Assembly (NCBI GenBank): GCA_026224995.1
Contig: JAMFRX010000498.1
Span: 1 to 17,616 of the forward strand
DNA from: Puia dinghuensis
GTDB lineage: Bacteria; Bacteroidota; Bacteroidia; Chitinophagales; Chitinophagaceae
Direction: 5' to 3'
Length of the DNA stretch: 17,616 bases
The notes below the pieces were generated by a model that searched no databases, was not told where the DNA came from, and saw nothing but the letters and a program-made list of their open reading frames with translations. Of this stretch, positions 1 to 7,210 are shown piece by piece. A program made the translations under genes and the position numbers. Each line of letters begins with the position of its first letter. The stretch's first letter is position 1.

Positions 1-738
1 CCCCCCGCCTACACAGGCAATGACATGCGTAGGCAACTCACTACCGGTCTTCTCCTTGAGCTGCACCCTGGTCTCTTCGCTGATGACGCTCTGAAAACGT
101 GCGACCATATCCGGATAGGGATGCGGCCCCACCACGCTGCCGATGATATAATGCGTATCCACGGGGTTGTTGATCCAATCCCGGATAGCCTCGTTGGTGG
201 CATCCTTGAGCGTCTTGCTGCCGCTGACGGCCGGTACGACCTTCGCCCCCAGCATCTTCATACGCGCTACATTCGGGGCCTGCCGCTCGATGTCTTTCTC
301 GCCCATGTAGACTATGCATTCAATACCCTTGAGCGCGCATACGGTAGCCGTGGCGACGCCATGCTGGCCCGCCCCGGTTTCGGCGATGATGCGCCGCTTG
401 CCGAGCCGCTGCGCCAGCAATATCTGCCCAATGGTATTGTTGATCTTATGCGCCCCGGTATGGTTGAGATCTTCCCGCTTGAGATAGATGGCCGTATTGT
501 ATTTCGCGCTCAGCCGGGCGGCGAGATACAACGGACTGGGACGACCGACATAATCCTTCAGCAGCGAATGGTACTCCTTCTGAAAAGACGCCTCATGCAT
601 GATCTCCAGGTAGCGCGTGCGCAGCTCCTCCACATTGGGGTAGAGCATCTCCGGGATGAAAGCCCCCCCAAATTTGCCGTAATAGCCCCGCTCGTTCGGC
701 GATTTGATGCTTTTCACGTTTATTTGATTTACTATCAT
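1..738 (-). CDS. trpB: Tryptophan synthase beta subunit (partial, 3' end outside window)
   Basis: TrpB condenses indole with L-serine on pyridoxal phosphate to make tryptophan, in a complex with TrpA. Translating the minus strand from the ATG at 738 gives 246 codons with no stop before the window edge, so the C-terminal third or so is missing. The N-terminal part has [13 protein letters not shown]. The HTGAHKINN segment holds the lysine that binds PLP, and [13 protein letters not shown] is also clear; the visible part ends at a VIACVGGG stretch. The start lies 3 nt after the trpF stop, which indicates cotranscription and translational coupling. trpA is expected just beyond the left edge. The reading frame is intact, and the family assignment is secure. 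Confidence 0.96.
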   Translation of the reverse strand, partial: MIVNQINVKSIKSPNERGYYGKFGGAFIPEMLYPNVEELRTRYLEIMHEASFQKEYHSLLKDYVGRPSPLYLAARLSAKYNTAIYLKREDLNHTGAHKINNTIGQILLAQRLGKRRIIAETGAGQHGVATATVCALKGIECIVYMGEKDIERQAPNVARMKMLGAKVVPAVSGSKTLKDATNEAIRDWINNPVDTHYIIGSVVGPHPYPDMVARFQSVISEETRVQLKEKTGSELPTHVIACVGGG

Positions 739-741
739 TGT

Positions 742-1386
742 CTATTTATTGTTTCCCTTGAGGCCGTCGAGCATAGCCCTCACTTTCTTGAGGTCCTTGA
801 CACCCGGACTCACCTCGAATTTGCTGTTGATATCTATGGCGAAGAGTTTGCGCGCTACCGGCTCCCGTTCGAAGACCTTGAGCCTTTCCATATCTCCCGG
901 CTCTATGCCGCCGCTTAAAAAAAAGAGCTTGTCGATATGCGCGGGCTTGAGCGTCTCCCAATTGAACTTTTTCCCGGTGCCGCCGTATCCCACCCCCTCG
1001 GTGTCGAACAGGAACATATCACAGGAGTCCTGGTATGGCCTTATCAGCCAGTCTATGGGATCGTTCTCTCCCATCCGAAAGACCTTTACAACGGTGATAT
1101 AGTTGGCCAGCTGCTCGCAGAACCTCGGCGTCTCGTCGCCATGCAGCTGGATCATGTCCAACCCATAGGCGTCCACCTGCTTCATCACCTCGTCATAGGT
1201 CGCATTCACGAAGACACCTACTTTCCCCAGCCTCAACCGGGCTTTTTTTACCGTATCTCCGCTCAGATGCCGCACCACATACCGGGGGCTCTTGGGGTAG
1301 AAGATAAACCCCGCAAAATCCACTCCCATGGCATCGAGCTGCCTGACCTGATCGATCTCGGTCATTCCGCAAACTTTTACTCTCAT
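742..1386 (-). CDS. trpF: Phosphoribosylanthranilate isomerase
   Basis: TrpF catalyses the Amadori rearrangement of N-(5-phosphoribosyl)anthranilate to CdRP, the third step after chorismate. The 214-residue product has the usual length for a stand-alone TrpF barrel. It begins MRVKVCGMTE, which includes the catalytic cysteine. FAGFIFYPKSPRYV follows, the catalytic aspartate sits in MFLFDTEG, and the phosphate-binding loop reads LSGGIEPGDM. The gene starts 4 nt after trpC and ends 3 nt before trpB, so TrpC and TrpF are separate proteins here, unlike the TrpC-TrpF fusion of enterobacteria. No damage is visible. Confidence 0.96.
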   Translation of the reverse strand: MRVKVCGMTEIDQVRQLDAMGVDFAGFIFYPKSPRYVVRHLSGDTVKKARLRLGKVGVFVNATYDEVMKQVDAYGLDMIQLHGDETPRFCEQLANYITVVKVFRMGENDPIDWLIRPYQDSCDMFLFDTEGVGYGGTGKKFNWETLKPAHIDKLFFLSGGIEPGDMERLKVFEREPVARKLFAIDINSKFEVSPGVKDLKKVRAMLDGLKGNNK

Positions 1387-1390
1387 AAGC

Positions 1391-2179
1391 TTACCGCCGC
1401 CTTTTTAACTGTTGAACAAATGAGGCAAAGGCAATCGCCGGATCCTGCTCTTTCATAAAATGCTCGCCGACCAGGAATCCATGAAAACCGGCATCCTGCA
1501 TATGCCAGATCGTCTCCACTCGGTTGATGCCGCTCTCGGCAACGAGCAGCTTTCCTGCAGGTATATTTTTACTTAGCCGGATGCTCCTTTCCACGTCGAC
1601 CGCAAAGGTCTTCAAGTCCCGGTTGTTCACCCCCACTATCGGCGTGGCATCGCAGATATGCTCCAGCTCTTCTTCATTGTGTATCTCCAGCAGCACTTCC
1701 AGCCCCAGGGAAGCGGCAAACTCTGCCAGCCGCCGCACGGCGGCCGGCTTCAGACAGGCCGCGATGAGCAGGATGACGTCGGCCCCAATGCTCCGGGCTT
1801 CCACGATCTGGTATTCGTCGATCACGAAATCCTTTCGCAGGATGGGAAGCTCATTGACCCGCGCCGCCAAAAGGTCTTCCGCACTTCCGCCGAAGAATTG
1901 CCGGTCCGTCAGCACGCTCAGACAGCTGGCGCCGGCTTTCACATACCCCTCCGTCACGTCCACAACGCTGCTCCGGTCATTGATCACCCCCTTGGAAGGG
2001 CTCCGCCGTTTGAACTCGGCAATAATGCCCGTCTTCCGCGGATCGGTGAGACTGGCCCTCAAAGATAAAACCTGCCGGGTAAAGAACGGCCGCTTCTCCA
2101 GCTCCGCTACCGTCACCGCCGCCTTGCTTGCCGCCACTTCTATCCGCTTGTGCGCTATTATTTTTTCCAGGATGTTCAT
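1391..2179 (-). CDS. trpC: Indole-3-glycerol phosphate synthase
   Basis: TrpC decarboxylates and closes the ring of CdRP to give indole-3-glycerol phosphate, the substrate of TrpA. The 262-residue single-domain barrel carries the family motifs in order: IIAEFKRRSPSKG (substrate-binding lysine and Ser-Pro-Ser), LRKDFVIDEYQI with the catalytic lysine, VLLEIHNEEEL, GVNNRDLKTF, and LVAESGI near the end. Its ATG overlaps the trpD stop by one base (TAATG), which points to translational coupling. The N-terminal MNILEKIIAHKRIEV is typical of the family and supports this start. Confidence 0.96.
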   Translation of the reverse strand: MNILEKIIAHKRIEVAASKAAVTVAELEKRPFFTRQVLSLRASLTDPRKTGIIAEFKRRSPSKGVINDRSSVVDVTEGYVKAGASCLSVLTDRQFFGGSAEDLLAARVNELPILRKDFVIDEYQIVEARSIGADVILLIAACLKPAAVRRLAEFAASLGLEVLLEIHNEEELEHICDATPIVGVNNRDLKTFAVDVERSIRLSKNIPAGKLLVAESGINRVETIWHMQDAGFHGFLVGEHFMKEQDPAIAFASFVQQLKRRR

Positions 2180-3171
2180 TATTGCAATGCTATTAACTTT
2201 TCCAATGTCCCATACGCCTTGCCGCTTTCCAGGCTCTCCACGGCCGCCGCATAGGCCTGGCCATAGTCGCCAAAGCCTCCGCTGGCATGCAACGCCATAG
2301 CGGCATTGGCCAGCACCACGGCGGATTGCGCCCAGCTGCCCTCCCCCTTCAGGATCCGGGCGAACAGCTTCGCCGCCTCCTCTACCGTATTGCCACCATA
2401 AATATCGGTAGCATTTACCATTCTCTTTCCTAATTCTTCCGGGGTAAAGATCCTTTCCCCGGTATTCGTGATCACCTTGGTGTCTCCCGTAAGCGAGATC
2501 TCGTCATACCCGTCCAGGCTGTAAATAATGGTGAAACGCGCCCCGCTCTGCTGTAGCAGGTAATTGTAAATGCGCGCCATCTCGAGATTGTAAACGCCCA
2601 CCAGCTGCGTCGTGGGAAAAGCCGGATTGACCATGGGTCCCAGCATATTGAAGAACGTCCTGACACCCAGGTTCTTCCGGATAGGGCCTACCGTCTTCAG
2701 CGCCGGATGGAACAATGGCGCATGCAGAAAACAGATACCCGCCTCGTCGACCTCCCTGCGTAACCTGTCCTTGTCGTTCTTGAAGGTATAGCCCAGCTGC
2801 TCCATGACATTGGAGGCTCCGCTAATGGTCGAAGCACCATAGTTACCATGCTTCGCGACCTTATGTCCCGCCCCCGCCACGATGAAACAGGAAAGCGTGG
2901 AAATGTTAAAGGTATTCTTCCCATCCCCGCCGGTCCCGACGATGTCGATGGTCTCCAGCCCATCCAGGTCCACGCGCACACAAAGCTCCAGCAGCGCGTC
3001 CCGGAAACCCTGCAGCTCGTCGATGGTGATGCTGCGCATGAGGAAGACAGTGATAAAAGCCGCCAGCTCGCTCTCGTTGAATTCTCCGCGGGCGATCCGG
3101 ACCAGCACGTCTTTTGCCTGCTCCCGGGGCATGCTCTTATGCTCGAATAAATATTGTAAGATCTTTTTCAT
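2179..3171 (-). CDS. trpD: Anthranilate phosphoribosyltransferase
   Basis: TrpD transfers phosphoribose from PRPP to anthranilate. The product is 330 residues, normal for a stand-alone TrpD, so it is not fused to the TrpG amidotransferase as in enterobacteria. The PRPP-binding glycine loop reads VGTGGDGKNTFNIST. KHGNYGASTISGASNVMEQLG follows, and further on comes VRTFFNMLGPMVNP, a family signature. It starts 5 nt after trpG and overlaps trpC by one base. All expected motifs are present. Confidence 0.96.
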   Translation of the reverse strand: MKKILQYLFEHKSMPREQAKDVLVRIARGEFNESELAAFITVFLMRSITIDELQGFRDALLELCVRVDLDGLETIDIVGTGGDGKNTFNISTLSCFIVAGAGHKVAKHGNYGASTISGASNVMEQLGYTFKNDKDRLRREVDEAGICFLHAPLFHPALKTVGPIRKNLGVRTFFNMLGPMVNPAFPTTQLVGVYNLEMARIYNYLLQQSGARFTIIYSLDGYDEISLTGDTKVITNTGERIFTPEELGKRMVNATDIYGGNTVEEAAKLFARILKGEGSWAQSAVVLANAAMALHASGGFGDYGQAYAAAVESLESGKAYGTLEKLIALQ

Positions 3172-3176
3172 TGTTG

Positions 3177-3746
3177 TTATGCTTTTAACCAGTTCTTCAA
3201 AAGCCGCTCCCCTTGCGGTGTCAATACACTCTCGGGATGGAACTGAACCCCTCGAACATCGAATTTCCTGTGCTGCAGCCCCATGATATAGTCATTGTCA
3301 TCGCGGGCCGTCACTTCCAGCTCGTCGGGCCAGCCTTCATCGCTCACCACCCAGCTATGATAGCGGCCCACCTCCAGCGTCTCCGGCAGTCCCTCGAACA
3401 GCTCCCCGGGCTTCAGGATCTTCACCGGTGTCGCCACCCCATGATAGACCGTGCTCAGGTTGACCAGCCGCCCGCCAAACGCCTCGCCAATAGCCTGATG
3501 GCCGAGGCAAACGCCCAAAATGCTCTTGGACGCCGCATATTCCCTGATCAGCGGCAACAGCAAACCTGCCTCCACAGGGATACCAGGCCCCGGCGAAAGA
3601 ATGATCTTGTCATAGCGGCTTACTTCTTCCAGAGGGATACCATCGTTGCGAACCACATCCACCTTCTGCCCGGTGATCTTCTCCACCAGATGCACAAGAT
3701 TGTAGGTGAAAGAGTCATAATTGTCGAAAACAAGAATACGTGCCAC
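3177..3746 (-). CDS. trpG: Anthranilate synthase glutaminase component
   Basis: This is a class I glutamine amidotransferase that supplies ammonia to TrpE for anthranilate synthesis. The 189-residue product has the family triad: the nucleophilic cysteine in GVCLGHQAIGEAFGG, and the His and Glu in VQFHPESVL. The LSPGPGIP oxyanion-region motif is near residue 50, and HSWVV is also present. The sequence could also serve aminodeoxychorismate synthase, since PabA and TrpG are often shared. Its position between trpE and trpD, with gaps of 6 and 5 nt, makes tryptophan synthesis its main role. Confidence 0.95.
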   Translation of the reverse strand: MARILVFDNYDSFTYNLVHLVEKITGQKVDVVRNDGIPLEEVSRYDKIILSPGPGIPVEAGLLLPLIREYAASKSILGVCLGHQAIGEAFGGRLVNLSTVYHGVATPVKILKPGELFEGLPETLEVGRYHSWVVSDEGWPDELEVTARDDNDYIMGLQHRKFDVRGVQFHPESVLTPQGERLLKNWLKA

Positions 3747-3752
3747 AAGCGC

Positions 3753-5213
3753 TTATTTAGTTATTTGCGATGCATATTGGATGGCTGATTTCAACGCACC
3801 CAGTTTATTGTTGACCTCCTGTAATTCACTTTCCGGCTGGCTGGCAGCTACTACCCCCGCACCCGCCTGATAGGTCAGGGTATTGTTCCGGCTCAGCAGG
3901 CTGCGGATCATAATGGCATGGACGCAGCTGCCGTCAAAACCCATGAACCCGATGCAGCCGCCGTAATAGCTCCTGGCCGTAGGCTCATAGCCATCGATGA
4001 GCTCCATAGCCCTGAACTTTGGCGCCCCGCTAAGCGTGCCGGCAGGAAAGGTGGTTGCCAGCAACCCAAAGGGATTATAGCCGGCCCTCAGCTTCCCCCT
4101 CACTTCGCTCACCAGGTGGATCACATGGCTGTAGAACTGGATATCCCGGTAAGCCACGACCTGCACGTCATCGCAGGTCCGGCTCAGATCATTCCGGGCC
4201 AGGTCCACCAGCATCACATGCTCCGCATTCTCCTTCGCATCTTTCAGTAATTTATCGGCCATCTCCCGGTCGATGACATCATCGCCCGTCCGCCGGAAAG
4301 TACCCGCAATAGGATGCAGGATGGCCTCGCCATTTTTCAGCAGGATCTGCGCCTCGGGTGACGACCCCATGAGCTTATAATCGCCATAATCAAAGAAGAA
4401 CAGATACGGCGAAGGATTGATATTGCGCAAAGCCCGGTATACATTGAATTCATCACCGCTAAAGCCCTGCTGAAACCGCCGGCTCAGCACGATCTGGAAG
4501 ACATCTCCACGCAGACAGCTCTTGATGCCTTTGGCGACGATCTCCCTGTACTCCTCGTCCGTAAGGTTCGAGGTCTCTTCCCCCACCGGCTGGAAAGGAT
4601 AGACCGGCACATCCTTGCTCCGGATCAATGACTCGACCACCGACAATTCGCTTTCGAGACCGGCAACCTTGTTCTCGCAGATATACAGCTCGTCACGAAA
4701 ATGATTGATGGCAATCACATACTGATAGAGCCGGTAACGCATCAATGGTATCGACGTCTGCCCTTCCATCGGACCGTTGGCGCCCCCCTGACTTGGGCGC
4801 CTGTCCGATTTCGGCTTCAGCTTTATCGTATCGAAAAGCTGCACAGCATCGAAAGTCGTATAGCCGAACAACCCCTGAACAGCCCGCAGATGCTTCTCCG
4901 GCGACGGCGGACAGTCGAACCGCTGCATAAACTTCCATAGCAGCTCCGGCGTGTCACCCAAATTCCCCAGTTGCACCCGCTCCGGCGGCTGTCCCGGCAG
5001 CTTGAACTCGATGCTTTTCTTGTCGGTGATCTCTATCCCGGCAATGGCATTGATGCAAATAAAAGAATAGCTGTTCTCGGCCGCATGGCTATCCGTGCTC
5101 TCCAGCAGAATGGTGTCACGGAACCGGTCGCGCAATCGCAGGTAGATGCTCACCGGCGTATAGATGTCCGAGAGTAACCGCTTACAATGTGTTTTAACTT
5201 CAATTTTTTTCAT
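3753..5213 (-). CDS. trpE: Anthranilate synthase component I
   Basis: TrpE converts chorismate to anthranilate and is the first committed enzyme of the pathway. The 486-residue product has an N-terminal domain with LLEST (residues 36-40), the motif that in characterised TrpE enzymes binds tryptophan for feedback inhibition, so allosteric control is probably retained. The C-terminal chorismate-binding domain shows PSPYLFFFDYGDYKLMGSSP, HPIAGTFRRTG, ENAEHVMLVDLARNDL, TFPAGTLSGAPKFRAMELID and YYGGCIGFMGFDG. Asp-Leu-Ala-Arg-Asn-Asp and the AGT motif favour TrpE over isochorismate synthases; PabB is less likely given the operon. The ATG at 5213 opens with MKKIEVKTHC and lies 46 nt after the attenuator terminator. 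Confidence 0.96.
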   Translation of the reverse strand: MKKIEVKTHCKRLLSDIYTPVSIYLRLRDRFRDTILLESTDSHAAENSYSFICINAIAGIEITDKKSIEFKLPGQPPERVQLGNLGDTPELLWKFMQRFDCPPSPEKHLRAVQGLFGYTTFDAVQLFDTIKLKPKSDRRPSQGGANGPMEGQTSIPLMRYRLYQYVIAINHFRDELYICENKVAGLESELSVVESLIRSKDVPVYPFQPVGEETSNLTDEEYREIVAKGIKSCLRGDVFQIVLSRRFQQGFSGDEFNVYRALRNINPSPYLFFFDYGDYKLMGSSPEAQILLKNGEAILHPIAGTFRRTGDDVIDREMADKLLKDAKENAEHVMLVDLARNDLSRTCDDVQVVAYRDIQFYSHVIHLVSEVRGKLRAGYNPFGLLATTFPAGTLSGAPKFRAMELIDGYEPTARSYYGGCIGFMGFDGSCVHAIMIRSLLSRNNTLTYQAGAGVVAASQPESELQEVNNKLGALKSAIQYASQITK

Positions 5214-5218
5214 AATTC

Positions 5219-5247
5219 GCTTATGTCTGGCCTATCCGGCTTGGCAA
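5219..5247. repeat. Partial copy of a palindromic intergenic repeat, upstream of trpE
   Basis: The 16 bases cgcttatgtctggcct at 5219-5234 recur exactly at 10344-10359, at the end of hisC. The sequence continues as a GGCC/CCGGC short inverted repeat and then ttggc. Here the element lies between the attenuator terminator and the trpE start, so it is part of the trpE 5' UTR. It lacks the second small hairpin seen in the fuller copies at 8407-8446 and 10345-10384. Confidence 0.55.
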
Positions 5248-5258
5248 CGCAGTTCCCA

Positions 5259-5287
5259 AAATAAAAAAAGCCCCGGTTATCGGGGCT
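5259..5287 (-). terminator. Rho-independent terminator of the trp attenuator
   Basis: Read on the minus strand, a 7-bp GC-rich stem AGCCCCG / CGGGGCT with a 5-nt loop (5269-5287) is followed at once by TTTTTTT and then ATTTT (5259-5268). It lies between trpL and trpE, where it would end transcription when the leader is translated freely. Confidence 0.88.
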
Positions 5288-5336
5288 CAATATATTGTAA
5301 CAACTATGATAATAGCCTTACTTGCCCCGTTCGGAG
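5281..5336 (-). promoter_or_regulatory. trp attenuator: pause stem and antiterminator
   Basis: Minus-strand RNA read from the Trp codons has CUCC (5333-5336) able to pair with GGGG (5325-5328) across a GAAC tetraloop, as a small pause stem. CGGGGC (5324-5329) can instead pair with GCCCCG (5281-5286), the 5' arm of the terminator. The two pairings exclude each other. A ribosome stalled at the three UGG codons (5345-5353) would cover CUCC and free CGGGGC to form the antiterminator. A ribosome that reaches the UAA (5318-5320) would cover CGGGGC and let the terminator form. A further 8-nt match (UUGCCCUG near 5380-5387 with CGGGGCAA) could lock the unstarted RNA into the terminated state if the transcript began early enough. 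Confidence 0.8.
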
Positions 5337-5377
5337 TTCGTATGCCACCACCACTGCTGATTAATTACATTTTTCAT
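5318..5377 (-). CDS. trpL: trp operon leader peptide
   Basis: A 19-codon ORF on the minus strand, MKNVINQQWWWHTNSERGK, has three consecutive Trp codons (UGG at 5345-5353). It lies directly downstream of a promoter-like sequence and 30 nt upstream of the attenuator terminator stem, ahead of trpE. Its role would be to measure charged tRNA-Trp through ribosome stalling, not to act as a protein. The ATG context GCAATGAAA is the same as that of the his leader peptide. The run of Trp codons, the position and the alternative stems together make chance unlikely. Confidence 0.9.
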   Translation of the reverse strand: MKNVINQQWWWHTNSERGK

Positions 5378-5384
5378 TGCAGGG

Positions 5385-5416
5385 CAAATATGGCAGGTAA
5401 AAATGATTCCACCAAA
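5385..5416 (-). promoter_or_regulatory. Putative trp operon promoter (Bacteroidota type)
   Basis: On the minus strand TTTG (5413-5416) is followed after 20 nt by CATATTTG (5385-5392), a one-mismatch version of the TAnnTTTG -7 box of Bacteroidota. The box ends 7 nt before the trpL ATG, which puts the expected start of transcription within a few bases of the AUG. This is a pattern match by eye only. Confidence 0.6.
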
Positions 5417-5433
5417 TTTTTTTAACTTAGGGC

Positions 5434-5961
5434 ATGTTACCAACCTTTTACTTTGTCTTGCCTGGTCTCAACAGCTCCGGCCCCCGCCATTGGCAGACCC
5501 GCTGGGAAGAGCTTTACGGCTTCACACGCATCCATCAGCAGGACTGGGATTATCCCGATAAAGACGATTGGATCCATACCCTCCAGGAGACTATCGCCCC
5601 ATTTCCACCCCAACAGGTCATCCTCATCGGTCATAGCCTCGCCTGCGCAACCATAGCGTATTGGGCAGACCGGTATAAGAAAATTATCAAAGGCGCCTTT
5701 CTCGTAGCCCCCAGCGACACGGAAGCCCCCTCCTATCCGCCTGGTACTACCGGCTTCGCTCCCATGCCCCTTAACCGACTACCCTTCCCCTCCATCGTAG
5801 TCGCCAGCTCTAACGATAATTATGTGAGCCTGGAAAGAGCGAAGTATTTCGCCGGACAATGGGGCAGCCGCTTCCTGGCCTTGGGCAACCTCGGCCACAT
5901 CAATGGCGACTCCGGCCTCGGCGACTGGCCAGAAGGCTATCAGCTTCTTCAAACACTTTAA
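5434..5961 (+). CDS. RBBP9/YdeN-family alpha/beta hydrolase
   Basis: This is a small predicted serine hydrolase of 175 residues, matching the size of the RBBP9/YdeN (DUF452-like, Ser hydrolase) family. The N-terminal FVLPGLNSSGPRHWQTRWEE is characteristic. The nucleophile elbow is GHSLAC with Ser68, the likely acid is Asp128 in SSNDNY, and the base is His155 in NLGHINGDSGLGDWPEG, which completes the triad. There is no signal peptide, so it should be cytoplasmic. The natural substrate is unknown, and family members are mostly described as esterases or of unclear function. It is divergent from the trp operon and 21 nt upstream of the membrane acyltransferase gene, so the two are probably cotranscribed. 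A TAACTTAG box ends only 3 nt before its ATG. Confidence 0.85.
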   Translation: MLPTFYFVLPGLNSSGPRHWQTRWEELYGFTRIHQQDWDYPDKDDWIHTLQETIAPFPPQQVILIGHSLACATIAYWADRYKKIIKGAFLVAPSDTEAPSYPPGTTGFAPMPLNRLPFPSIVVASSNDNYVSLERAKYFAGQWGSRFLALGNLGHINGDSGLGDWPEGYQLLQTL

Positions 5962-5982
5962 CAACCCCTATATTGCATCCTT

Positions 5983-7182
5983 ATGGCAGCTATCATCCAT
6001 CCCCCTTCGTCATCTTCCGCATCCACGGCAGCACCACCAGCTTCATCACAACGCGCTCCCCGCCTGCTTTCCCTGGATTTCATGCGCGGACTGATCATGG
6101 TCCTGTTGGCCCTCGAGTCTACCAACCTCTACGATCACCTGACGACCGCTACGGAAAACACGCCCCTGCATGGCCTCCTCCTGCAGTTCTCCCATCATCC
6201 CTGGCATGGCCTGCACGCCTGGGACCTGGTTCAGCCCGCCTTCATGTTCATGGCAGGCGCCGCCATGGCTTTCTCGCTCCACCGGCAACAACAGGAAGGA
6301 AAGACCTGGGCCTATTCCTTCCGCAAGGCGCTGAAACGCTCCGGCTGGCTCTTCTTCTGGGGTGTGCTGGACTATGCCGTCCGGCCCGGCGGCCTGTCCT
6401 TCGAGCTCTGGGATGTACTGACCCAGCTATCCTTCACCTGCCTGCTGGCCTTCCTGATCTTCCGCTGGTCCGTTGCCGCCCAGATTGCTACCTGCGTTGG
6501 CCTGCTCCTGCTTACTGAAGTCCTATATCGGTTCACCCATGTCCCTAACTTCGATCAGCCCTTCACCGACCAGCACAACTTCGGAAACTATGTCGACCTG
6601 CTGCTTATGAACAAGATCAACGCCGGAGGCTGGGTGGCCATCAATTGCATCCCGACCGCCGTACATACCATCGGCGGCGTCCTGGCAGGAAAGCTGCTGC
6701 TCGGTTCGTCCGCCCCAACAGCCACGGCTACCGCCCCGGCCAATTTCCCTCCCGCCGCCATTAAGGTCCGCTACTTATTGCAATGGGGCATCCTGACGCT
6801 GGTCCTCGGCTACGCCATGGACGCAGCCGGCCTGACACCGATCATCAAACGCATCGCCACCAGCTCATTCACCCTCGTCTCGCTGGGCTATAGCCTGCTC
6901 ATTCTCGCCCTCTGCTATTGGTGGATCGATGTTCGCGATCATCGTCGGAAATTAGAATTCTTCACCATCGTCGGCATGAACTCCATATTTATCTATCTGT
7001 TCTTCGAAATAGTCGGCGACCGCTGGTTCACGCAATATGTCGGCGCCATCACCAATGGGCTGATGCTGCCCGCACACTTCCCGGTGATGCTGGCAAACAT
7101 CATCACCTCCTGCTGCGTCTTCGCCCTGGAATGGGGATTGTGCTATTTCCTCTATAAGAAAAAGATATTTTTCAGGGTCTGA
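5983..7182 (+). CDS. DUF5009/HGSNAT-type multipass membrane acyltransferase-like protein
   Basis: The 399-residue integral membrane protein starts with a low-complexity Ser/Ala/Pro-rich cytoplasmic tail (about residues 1-25). RLLSLDFMRGLIMVLLALES follows, the LDxxRG entry motif of the DUF1624/DUF5009 and heparan-alpha-glucosaminide N-acetyltransferase superfamily. QPAFMFMAGAAMAFSLHRQQ matches the next conserved region. Around ten hydrophobic segments follow, ending in FALEWGLCYFLYKKK with a positive C-terminus. Relatives transfer acyl groups across membranes to sugars, but the substrate here cannot be read from sequence. It sits 21 nt after the hydrolase gene and converges on hisB, with only 28 bp between the stop codons. 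Confidence 0.75.
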   Translation: MAAIIHPPSSSSASTAAPPASSQRAPRLLSLDFMRGLIMVLLALESTNLYDHLTTATENTPLHGLLLQFSHHPWHGLHAWDLVQPAFMFMAGAAMAFSLHRQQQEGKTWAYSFRKALKRSGWLFFWGVLDYAVRPGGLSFELWDVLTQLSFTCLLAFLIFRWSVAAQIATCVGLLLLTEVLYRFTHVPNFDQPFTDQHNFGNYVDLLLMNKINAGGWVAINCIPTAVHTIGGVLAGKLLLGSSAPTATATAPANFPPAAIKVRYLLQWGILTLVLGYAMDAAGLTPIIKRIATSSFTLVSLGYSLLILALCYWWIDVRDHRRKLEFFTIVGMNSIFIYLFFEIVGDRWFTQYVGAITNGLMLPAHFPVMLANIITSCCVFALEWGLCYFLYKKKIFFRV

Positions 7183-7210
7183 TGGTCGCCCGCCCTGCGA
7201 GGCCAGCCCC
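7183..7210. other. Short convergent intergenic spacer with a GC-rich inverted repeat
   Basis: The 28 bp between the stop codons of the acyltransferase gene (+) and hisB (-) contain an imperfect stem, TGGTCGC facing GCGAGGCCA. It might help end transcription in either direction, but no T-run follows on either strand, so it is not called a terminator. Confidence 0.35.

Noticed and set aside
25..918. 297-codon plus-strand open frame opposite trpB and trpF
   Set aside because: The minus strand encodes clear TrpB and TrpF motifs, and the antisense product shows no recognisable fold.
7183..7210. Bidirectional terminator between the acyltransferase gene and hisB
   Set aside because: There is only an imperfect stem and no T-run on either strand, so it is recorded as a spacer, not a terminator.
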